Shown here: positions 57,539-64,000 of the stretch, in pieces | Position numbering within the stretch: position 1 is the first letter of the stretch | How the letters are laid out: each line of letters opens with the position of its first letter | From: Cellulomonas sp. PhB150 | GTDB taxonomy: Bacteria; Actinomycetota; Actinomycetes; Actinomycetales; Cellulomonadaceae | Assembly (NCBI RefSeq): GCF_003755175.1 | Contig: NZ_RKHX01000004.1 | Coordinates: 372,001-436,000, forward strand | DNA: 64,000 nucleotides | Direction: 5' to 3' | Translations under genes and position numbers: made by a program | Notes under the pieces: model-generated | The model's input: the letters and a program-made list of their open reading frames with translations, nothing else | Databases searched by the model: none | What the model was told of the DNA's origin: nothing

Positions 57539-57904
57539 TCAGACCTCCCGCGAGTGGGTGGCGAACTCGTCGGACGACGGCGGGAGCACGCAGAGCAGGA
57601 GCCCGACGGGGTCGCTCATCACGACGAACGTCGGGCGCCTGGCGTGCACCGTCGCGCCGAGGGCGGTGAGCCGGGCGACCTCCGCCTCGACGTCGTCGGT
57701 CTCGACGTCCAGATGGAACCGCGGCGTGCCGTCGGCCCCGATGTCCTGGACCGCCACGTGCGGCAGGGACGCGGGGTCGTGCAGCGAGACGAACTCGGGC
57801 TCGTCGGGCACGGGGTGCGAGGTGGCCGCGAGCGCACCGGCCCAGAACGCCGCCACCTCCTGGAAGGACGACGACGGCACGTCGACGATGACCTCACGCA
57901 GCAT
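57539..57904 (-). CDS. VOC-family (glyoxalase-fold) protein
   Basis: A 121-residue protein. VIVDVPSSSFQEVAAFWAGALAA is the first module, with PRFHLDVETDDVEAEVARLTALGATV and VMSDPVGLLLCVLPP after it. This resembles the glyoxalase-like subgroup common in actinobacteria. The ATG at 57904 begins directly at the conserved strand (LREVIVDV). It is flanked on both sides by the two palindromic elements. Function unknown. Confidence 0.88.
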   Translation of the reverse strand: MLREVIVDVPSSSFQEVAAFWAGALAATSHPVPDEPEFVSLHDPASLPHVAVQDIGADGTPRFHLDVETDDVEAEVARLTALGATVHARRPTFVVMSDPVGLLLCVLPPSSDEFATHSREV

Positions 57905-57993
57905 GATCCGATGCACCCTCGCGACCCTTCCCTGCCGGACGACCGCCCGCCACCCGGCTGGCCGGGCAGGCCGGGCAGGGCCGCCCGGCACGG

Positions 57994-58051
57994 CCGAACG
58001 GGTGATTGCGCACGGTTCCGGGCCCGGAGGCGTGCGCAACCACCCGTTCGG
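57994..58051. repeat. Palindromic intergenic element, copy 2
   Basis: CGAACGGGTGATTGCGCAC (57995-58013) pairs with GTGCGCAACCACCCGTTCG with a single mismatch; the centre is GGGCCCGGAGGC. It is related to copy 1 across its whole length. It lies in the 195-bp gap between the CMD stop and VOC start on the same strand. Confidence 0.75.
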
Positions 58052-58099
58052 CACCAGGTGTCTAGCGGGGGTCGAGGCGGAGGGGAGGCCGCCGGGCGC

Positions 58100-58423
58100 T
58101 CACCGCTGCTCTTCCGCGAACACGGTCCGCGCGACGGCGATCGCCGACATCGCGCGCGGCCACCCGGCGTAGAAGGCCAGGTGAGTGATCGCCTCGACCA
58201 GCTCGGTCTGCGTGAGCCCGTTGTCCCGCGAGATGCGGAGGTGGCTGACGAGCTGCTCCGTGCTCCCGTTCGTCACCAGTGCGGCGACGGTCACGAGCGA
58301 CCGGTCGCGCCGGGCGAGCTCGGGCCGGGCCCACACGTCGCCGAACACGACGTCGTCGGTGAGCTGGGCCAGCTTGGGCGCGATGTCCCCGACGAGGCGC
58401 TGCGCCACGGAAGGTTCGGTCAT
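58100..58423 (-). CDS. Carboxymuconolactone decarboxylase/AhpD-like protein
   Basis: A 107-residue all-helical protein. VFGDVWARPELARRDRSLVTVAALVTNGSTEQL and HLRISRDNGLTQTELVEAITHLAFYAGWPRA follow the CMD family; the AhpD CxxC pair is absent, and the conserved His of the HLAFYAGWP motif is present. This is the 4-carboxymuconolactone decarboxylase-type branch. It overlaps the upstream cupin gene (ATGA). The pair with a cupin and an alcohol dehydrogenase recurs in actinobacteria. Confidence 0.9.
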   Translation of the reverse strand: MTEPSVAQRLVGDIAPKLAQLTDDVVFGDVWARPELARRDRSLVTVAALVTNGSTEQLVSHLRISRDNGLTQTELVEAITHLAFYAGWPRAMSAIAVARTVFAEEQR

Positions 58424-58824
58424 GATCGGTCTCCGTACTCCTGGTCGGTGATCTCGTCGGCCCACTCGGTGTCGGGGCCCTCGTCCGGGTCGGCGACCTC
58501 CCACATCGCCAGGTGCGTCATGAACGTGTCCGGCGCGGCACCGTGCCAGTGCCACTCGCCGGGCGGCGTCCAGATCGTCTGCCCACGCTGCACCTCGACG
58601 ACCTGGCCGTCACGCGTGCCGACGCGCGCGGTCCCCTCGGTGACGTGCAGGGTCTGGCCGCGGGCGTGCCGGTGCCAGAAGGTGTGCGCGCCGGGCGCGA
58701 AGCGCACCGTGTTCACGCGGAGGCGCGCCGGCTCCGGCGGGGCGGCGAGGACGTCGAACCAGACGTCGCCGGTGAACATCGTCGCCGGACCCTTCGTGGT
58801 CGGCGGCAGCGGGGTGATCTCCAT
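58420..58824 (-). CDS. Cupin-domain protein
   Basis: A 134-residue cupin. Motif 1 is FAPGAHTFWHRHARGQTLHVTEG (two histidines and a glutamine/glutamate position) and motif 2 is GQTIWTPPGEWHWHGAAP with its histidine. So the metal-binding set of a small cupin is largely intact. It is coupled to the CMD gene. The CMD-cupin pair is probably an oxidative or aromatic-lactone pathway module, but the substrate is unknown. Confidence 0.9.
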   Translation of the reverse strand: MEITPLPPTTKGPATMFTGDVWFDVLAAPPEPARLRVNTVRFAPGAHTFWHRHARGQTLHVTEGTARVGTRDGQVVEVQRGQTIWTPPGEWHWHGAAPDTFMTHLAMWEVADPDEGPDTEWADEITDQEYGDRS

Positions 58825-58883
58825 GAGTTCTCCTTCGGGTGCATCTCGAGCATCGCGCGCGGGTGCGCGCAGGGCGAGCGGGG

Positions 58884-59930
58884 TCAGATCGTCACCATGA
58901 CCTTGAGCGCCTCGCGCGCGTCCATGGCCCGGTAGCCGGCGGCGATGTCGTCGAGCCCGACGGTCCGGTCGAACACGCGGCCGGGGTTGATCCGGCCGCT
59001 CAGCACGTCGGGCAGGACGTCCTCGATGTAGGCGCGGACAGGTGCCGGGCCGCCCGACAGGACGACGTTCTTGCCGAACAGCGAGCCGAAGCCGACAGGC
59101 GCGTCCTCGTACTGCGGCACGCCGACACGGCTGATGGACCCGCCGGGGCGGACCACGCCGTACGCCTGCTCGTAGGCCGGCATGTGGCCCACGGCCTCGA
59201 GCACCACGTGGCTGCCCTCGCCGCCGGTCAGGTCGAGCACGCGCTCGACGCCCTCGGCGCCCCGCTCGGCGACGACGTCGGTCGCCCCGAGCTCGCGCCC
59301 GAGGTCGGTGCGAGCGGCGTGGCGGCCCATGAGGATGATCCGCTCCGCGCCGAGCCGCTTCGAGGCGAGCACGGCCGAGAGCCCGACCGCCCCGTCGCCG
59401 ATGACCGTCACCGTCCTGCCGGGTGCGACGCCGCCCATGTGCGCGGCGTGGTGACCGGTGAGGAACACGTCGGACAGCGTGAGCAGGGAGGCGAGCATCG
59501 CCTCGTCGGCGTCCGCGAGCGCGATGCCGGGCTGGACGAGAGTGCCGTCGGCCTGCGGGACGCGCACGAGCTCGGCCTGCCCGCCGCCGACGTCACCGTG
59601 GCCGTAGAAGCCGCCGTGCACGCAGGACGTCTGGAAGCCGTCGCGGCAGAACGCGCAGGTGTTGTCCTGGTAGGCGAAGGGCGAGATGACGAAGTCACCG
59701 GGCGTGACTGTCACCACGGCGGTACCGACCTCCTCGACGACGCCGAGGAGCTCGTGGCCCATCGCGGCGCCGTGCGCCGACGCCTCCATCGAGCGGTAGG
59801 GGTGCAGGTCGGACCCGCAGACGCAGGCCCGGACGACGCGGACGATCGCGTCGGTGGGCGCGAGGATCGTGGGATCGGGGACGGTCTCGACGCGCACGTC
59901 GCCGGCGCCGTACATGAAGGTGGCTCTCAT
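58884..59930 (-). CDS. Zinc-dependent alcohol dehydrogenase (MDR family)
   Basis: A 348-residue medium-chain dehydrogenase. CVCGSDLHPYR and GHELLGVVEEVG are the catalytic zinc motifs, CAFCRDGFQTSC carries structural-zinc cysteines, and VIGDGAVGLSAVLASKRLG is the nucleotide-binding GxGxxG. The sequence suggests threonine-dehydrogenase-like or formaldehyde-type members. It reads towards the cupin/CMD genes 59 bp on. Divergent from the XRE regulator, its probable controller. Confidence 0.92.
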   Translation of the reverse strand: MRATFMYGAGDVRVETVPDPTILAPTDAIVRVVRACVCGSDLHPYRSMEASAHGAAMGHELLGVVEEVGTAVVTVTPGDFVISPFAYQDNTCAFCRDGFQTSCVHGGFYGHGDVGGGQAELVRVPQADGTLVQPGIALADADEAMLASLLTLSDVFLTGHHAAHMGGVAPGRTVTVIGDGAVGLSAVLASKRLGAERIILMGRHAARTDLGRELGATDVVAERGAEGVERVLDLTGGEGSHVVLEAVGHMPAYEQAYGVVRPGGSISRVGVPQYEDAPVGFGSLFGKNVVLSGGPAPVRAYIEDVLPDVLSGRINPGRVFDRTVGLDDIAAGYRAMDAREALKVMVTI

Positions 59931-60031
59931 GGGTTCGATGCAACCCCGTCCGGGCCGGGTGTGGGAGTCCCTGTCGTGCCAGGTACCAGCAGGGCCTGTC
60001 TCCTCGTGCCGCGCCGCCGTACGGTCGAGCC

Positions 60032-60895
60032 ATGGACAACCGCGACGAGATCCGTGACTTCCTCGCCACCCGGCGAGCGAGGATCACGCCCGCGCAGGCA
60101 GGGCTGCCGGCCTACGGCACGAACCGCCGCGTGCCGGGGCTGCGCCGCGAGGAGGTCGCCATGCTGGCCGGCGTCTCGTCCGACTACTACGTGCGCCTCG
60201 AACGCGGGAACCTCGCGGGCGTCTCCGAGCAGGTGCTCGAGTCGCTCGCCGACGCGCTGCAGCTCGACGAGGCCGAGCGGATCCATCTGCAGGACCTCGC
60301 GCGCGCTGCCTCTCCGCGGCCCGCCCGCGCCCGTCGTCGGGGTCCGACGCCCGCCATCCCGGACAGCGTCCAGGCGATGCTCACCGCGATGACCGGTGCT
60401 CCCGCGGTGGTCCGCAACGACCGGCTCGACATCCTGGCCACCAACGCCCTGGGTCGCGCCCTGTACGCCGACCTGTTCGACGACCCCGGTCACCTCCCGA
60501 ACCACGCCCGGTTCGCGTTCCTCGACGAGCGCTCGCACGACTTCTGGGTCGACTGGCAGCGTGCCGCCGACGACACGGTCGGCATCCTGCGGGTCGCGGC
60601 GGGCAGCAACCCGTACGACAAGGCGCTGACCGCGCTGATCGGCGAGCTGTCCACCCGCAGCGAGGAGTTCCGCGTGCGCTGGGCCCGCCACGACGTGCAC
60701 CTGCACCGCGGCGGCGCCAAGAAGATCAACCACCCCGTCGTCGGGCGCCTCGACCTCATGTACGACACGCTGCCCATCGCGCAGGCACCCGGCCTGACGA
60801 TGCTCGTGTACACCGCCGCGCCCGCCAGCCCCACGGCCGACGCGATCGCGATGCTCGCCAGCTGGGCCGCGACCCAGTCGGTCGACGCACGCTGA
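60032..60895 (+). CDS. XRE-family regulator with MmyB-like ligand domain
   Basis: A 287-residue paralog of the regulator at 48300-49142. The HTH (residues 8-75) shows FLATRRARITPAQAGL and GLRREEVAMLAGVSSDYYVRLERGN; the ligand domain has DRLDILATNALGRALY, HDVHLHRGGAKKINHPVVGRLDLMYD and MLVYTAAPASPTAD. It probably represses the divergent alcohol dehydrogenase-cupin-CMD run, and perhaps the aldo/keto reductase that follows 27 bp downstream. Start ATG at 60032. Confidence 0.92.
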   Translation: MDNRDEIRDFLATRRARITPAQAGLPAYGTNRRVPGLRREEVAMLAGVSSDYYVRLERGNLAGVSEQVLESLADALQLDEAERIHLQDLARAASPRPARARRRGPTPAIPDSVQAMLTAMTGAPAVVRNDRLDILATNALGRALYADLFDDPGHLPNHARFAFLDERSHDFWVDWQRAADDTVGILRVAAGSNPYDKALTALIGELSTRSEEFRVRWARHDVHLHRGGAKKINHPVVGRLDLMYDTLPIAQAPGLTMLVYTAAPASPTADAIAMLASWAATQSVDAR

Positions 60896-61909
<1,014 letters not shown>

Positions 61910-61918
61910 CGTGGCCGC

Positions 61919-62287
61919 GTGCAGTTCATCCGCTTCCAGAGCGCGACTCCCAACGCCCGCGGCACCTTCCCTGGTGTGTTCGCGCTGGCCAACGGCCTGG
62001 CCCGGGACGGCCGCCTGTCCGACGACGACCGCCGATGGCTGCGGGAGTCGAACGCGCGGTGCGACGCGGCGTACACCGACCCGACGACCGTCGTCCCCGA
62101 GTGCTACGACCGCACTGCCCATCCGGGGGCGCGGTCGTGGTTCAAGACGACCGCCGGTCACCTCCTGGACCTCACGGCGCCGTACCTCGACCTGCTCGAC
62201 CGGTACGGCGTCGCGTGGGTGCGCCTGACGACGGACGACCCGGGCCGGGTCACGTACGAGGACGACGTGCAGGTCGTCGCGGTCTGA
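61919..62287 (+). CDS. Unknown conserved-looking small protein
   Basis: A 122-residue soluble protein that I do not assign to a family. It begins MQFIRFQSATPNARGTFPGVFAL, has a charged middle (DRRWLRESNARCDAAYTDPTTVVPECYD) and a C-terminal YGVAWVRLTTDDPGRVTYEDDVQVV. No signal or membrane segment is seen. The GTG lies 10 bases after the aldo/keto reductase stop, so it is probably its operon partner. It converges on the sigma-factor gene. It is coding rather than chance because it is tightly packed and keeps normal codon bias. Confidence 0.6.
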   Translation: MQFIRFQSATPNARGTFPGVFALANGLARDGRLSDDDRRWLRESNARCDAAYTDPTTVVPECYDRTAHPGARSWFKTTAGHLLDLTAPYLDLLDRYGVAWVRLTTDDPGRVTYEDDVQVVAV

Positions 62288-62292
62288 CGTTC

Positions 62293-63501
62293 TCAGCCGA
62301 GCTTGCGGCGGAGCAGGGCGCGCTCGCGGTCGTTGTCGCACATGGCGGAAGCCGCCTCGATCTCGATGCGCGCCTCGTCGTCCCGGCCCAGCCGCAGCAG
62401 CAGCTCGCCGCGCACGCTCGGCAGCAGGTGCGAGCCGGGCAGCGAGCCCTGCGCGACCAGGGCGTCGACCAGTGGCAGTGCCGCGCGCGGACCGCTCGCC
62501 ATCGAGACCGCGACCGCCCGGTTGAGCTCGACGACCGGCGACGGCGCGAGCCGGCCCAGCGCCTCGTAGAGCACGACGATCCGCTCCCAGTCGGTCTCCT
62601 CCACCGACGGCGCGACCGCGTGGCACTCGGCGATGGCGGCCTGCACGCCGTAGGCACCGAGCCCGCGGCCGACCCGTCCCGCCGTGGCGAGGGTGGCGCG
62701 CCCACGCCGGATCGCTGCCCGGTCCCACCGGCGGCGGTCCTGCGCCTCGAGCAGGATCGGCTCGCCGTCCTCGTCGACGCGGGCCGGGAAGCGCGCGGCG
62801 GTGAGCTCGAGCAGCGCGAGCAGACCGAGCACCTCGGGCTCGTCGGGCACCAGCCGGGCGAGCACGCGCGCGAGGCGGACGGCCTCGTGCGCCAGGTCCT
62901 TGCGGATCCAGTCCGAGCCCGAGCTCGCCGACGAGCCCTCGGTGAACACCAGGTACACGACGTTGAGCACCGCGGCCAGCCGCACTCGTCGCTCGTCGGG
63001 CGCAGGCACCGCGAACGGCACCTGCGCGGCGGCGAGCGTCTTCTTGGCGCGCGTGATCCGCGCCTGGACCGTCGCAGCCGGGACCAGCAGCGCGCGGGCG
63101 ATCTCGGCACTGGTCAGGCCGCTGACGACGCGCAGGGTCAACGTCACCTGCGCATCGCGGGACAGGACCGGGTGGCACGCGACGAACATCAGGGCGAGCA
63201 CGTCGTCGTCGATCTCGTCGGGGTCCCACAGCTCGTCCGGCCCGGTCTCCGCGGGCTCGCGCGCGAGGGTCGCGTACCGCTCGTCGAGGGCCGCGCGACG
63301 CCGGAAGGCGTCCACCGCCCGGCGCCGCCCCACCGTCAGCAGCCAGCCGGCGGGGTTGGCCGGCACGCCGTCGGCCGGCCAGGACACGAGCGCCGCGGCG
63401 AACGCCTCCTGCGCGAGGTCCTCCGCGAGCGCGAAGTCGCCCGTGTACCGGGCCAGCGTGGCGACGATGCGCGCGGACTCGATCCGCCACACCGCCGCCA
63501 C
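62293..63501 (-). CDS. ECF42-type sigma factor with TPR-like C-terminal extension
   Basis: A 402-residue sigma factor. Region 2 is AVWRIESARIVATLARYTGDFALAEDLAQEAFAAALVSW with PANPAGWLLTVGRRRAVDAFRR. Region 4 is VLSRDAQVTLTLRVVSGLTSAEIARALLVPAATVQARITRAKKTL. The remaining 220 residues are helical hairpin repeats (AAIAECHAVAPSVEETDW, ALLPLVDAL-type), as in ECF42, which has no anti-sigma factor and uses the extension for control. The GTG at 63501 is the first in-frame start that fits the family N-terminus; its DGPF partner ends 11 bp before it. Confidence 0.92.
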   Translation of the reverse strand: MAAVWRIESARIVATLARYTGDFALAEDLAQEAFAAALVSWPADGVPANPAGWLLTVGRRRAVDAFRRRAALDERYATLAREPAETGPDELWDPDEIDDDVLALMFVACHPVLSRDAQVTLTLRVVSGLTSAEIARALLVPAATVQARITRAKKTLAAAQVPFAVPAPDERRVRLAAVLNVVYLVFTEGSSASSGSDWIRKDLAHEAVRLARVLARLVPDEPEVLGLLALLELTAARFPARVDEDGEPILLEAQDRRRWDRAAIRRGRATLATAGRVGRGLGAYGVQAAIAECHAVAPSVEETDWERIVVLYEALGRLAPSPVVELNRAVAVSMASGPRAALPLVDALVAQGSLPGSHLLPSVRGELLLRLGRDDEARIEIEAASAMCDNDRERALLRRKLG

Positions 63502-63512
63502 CTGGTCGCGGG

Positions 63513-63932
63513 TTACAGCTGCCCCGTCGACTCGCGCCACGCGCGCTCCTTGGCGACCCACTCGTTGTCCTGCGGGAACTCGTCGATGCTCGCCACGCGG
63601 CGGATCTCGGTCTTGAGGCCGGGGCCGTTCATCGGGGCGCGCTTGGCCCACTCGACGGCCTCCTCCTGCGAGGCGACGTCGAGGATCCAGAAGCCGCCGA
63701 ACAGCTCCTTGGTCTCGCCGTAGGGGCCGTCGCTGACCACGGGCGGCTCGGAGGAGAAGTCGATGACGACGCCCTTGGCCGCGTCGTCGAGGCCCTCGGC
63801 CGCCACGAGCACGCCCGCAGAGATGAGCGAGTCGTTGTAGCGCCCCATCGCCTCGAGCACCTCGCCGAAGTCGACGTCCTGGAAGGCAGCGAGTGCCTCG
63901 TCGTTCGCGCGCATGATGAGCATGTACTTCAT
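63513..63932 (-). CDS. DGPF/YciI-family partner of ECF42
   Basis: A 139-residue protein. It begins MKYMLIMRANDEALAAFQDVDF and has the DGPF-type signature VSDGPYGETKELFGGFWILDVASQEEAVEWAKRAP. This is the YCII-related family that is always found with ECF42 sigma factors, mostly as the first gene and regulon member. Good AGGAG site before the ATG. The role in ECF42 signalling is not understood. Confidence 0.92.
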   Translation of the reverse strand: MKYMLIMRANDEALAAFQDVDFGEVLEAMGRYNDSLISAGVLVAAEGLDDAAKGVVIDFSSEPPVVSDGPYGETKELFGGFWILDVASQEEAVEWAKRAPMNGPGLKTEIRRVASIDEFPQDNEWVAKERAWRESTGQL

Positions 63933-63953
63933 GGTCGTCTCCTGACGTGTGCG

Positions 63954-63970
63954 GGGTCCCTCTCGGACCC
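63954..63970. promoter_or_regulatory. Inverted repeat GGGTCC-N5-GGACCC before the DGPF-ECF42 operon
   Basis: Perfect 6-bp arms with a 5-bp centre lie 22 bp upstream of the DGPF start codon. It could be an operator or a leader hairpin. ECF42 promoters are autoregulated in some species, but the known recognition element is not obvious here. Confidence 0.35.
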
Positions 63971-64000
63971 TCTCACCCTGTGGTCGAACGGGGGTACCGC

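Noticed and set aside
57950..57992. GGCCGGGCAGG tandem-like stretch before palindromic element 2
   Set aside because: It is only two to three imperfect units of very GC-rich sequence and shows no further structure.
59931..60031. GGTACC-centred near-palindrome between the alcohol dehydrogenase and XRE genes
   Set aside because: Outside the 6-bp core the arms do not pair, and it does not resemble the palindrome of the paralogous XRE/SDR region.
63499..63651. Longer N-terminus for the ECF42 sigma factor
   Set aside because: The added residues overlap the DGPF gene, are Arg/Pro-rich without conservation, and the codon nearest the family start in that extension is GTA, not a start codon.

Overview
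The window is very GC-rich, with GTG starts common and stop-start overlaps (ATGA/GTGA) everywhere. It carries secreted and cytoplasmic glycan-degrading enzymes (a GH3 beta-glycosidase and a large multidomain GH87-type alpha-1,3-glucanase), a LacI-controlled sugar ABC transporter, a c-di-AMP-type riboswitch ahead of an NlpC/P60 cell-wall hydrolase, type VII secretion-like small helical proteins and ECF sigma factors. Together these point to a saprophytic actinobacterium, most like Cellulomonas and relatives. This is inferred from gene content; no rRNA or marker gene is present.

Layout. 1-3.8 kb: Pnkp-Hen1 RNA repair pair (Pnkp runs off the left edge). 3.9-13.2 kb: arylamine N-acetyltransferase, DUF2975 membrane protein, MarR/MFS/isochorismatase-like operon, metallo-beta-lactamase-fold protein, short UvrA-like ATPase, M24 peptidase and two DUF proteins. 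13.2-20.2 kb: a sugar-uptake regulon made of GH3, two permeases, a binding lipoprotein and LacI. A matching AAGCGCT-centred operator sits before both the GH3 gene and the binding-protein gene, and a strong hairpin lies between the binding-protein and permease genes. No transport ATPase is encoded here. 21-24 kb: a ribbon-helix-helix repressor with a multi-site operator, DUF4097 and a DrrAB-like exporter. 24-27.4 kb: four genes each overlapping the next by 4 bp, resembling a type VII secretion substrate cassette of unknown role. 27.4-31.2 kb: GNAT, APC transporter, sunset-domain secreted protein, AraC/GyrI regulator. 31.2-35.8 kb: the 1488-residue GH87 enzyme.

36-46.8 kb is metabolic and regulatory: aldo/keto reductase, YciI, an ArsR/SRPBCC operon, the riboswitch-NlpC/P60 unit, an M3 peptidase, an ECF sigma factor with a membrane partner, a serine hydrolase, acetyltransferases, a His-tailed EamA exporter and a zinc-ribbon orphan. 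46.8-47.3 kb holds an unannotated-looking pair of very small overlapping genes. 49.1-50.2 kb holds a toxin-antitoxin module: an antitoxin-like winged-helix/MNT nucleotidyltransferase and a HEPN (RX4H) protein, preceded by a 42-bp inverted repeat that runs into the first start codon and followed with a 4-bp overlap by an S66 LD-carboxypeptidase/MccF-like gene. 51-58 kb: small enzymes, gamma-glutamyltransferase, a second SRPBCC/ArsR pair with a palindromic operator, a TspO-like protein and a FusB-like FBP-domain gene with a hairpin-rich leader; two copies of a palindromic repeat flank a VOC gene. 58-64 kb: CMD, cupin, alcohol dehydrogenase, XRE regulator, aldo/keto reductase, and an ECF42-type sigma factor with its DGPF partner at the right edge.

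The strongest candidates for something new are the HEPN-MNT module with its overlapping palindrome, the 24.1-27.4 kb secretion-like cassette, the operator-rich RHH/DUF4097/exporter unit, the tiny gene pair at 46.85-47.32 kb and the leader of the FBP gene. All assignments come from reading motifs by eye; no database search was possible.
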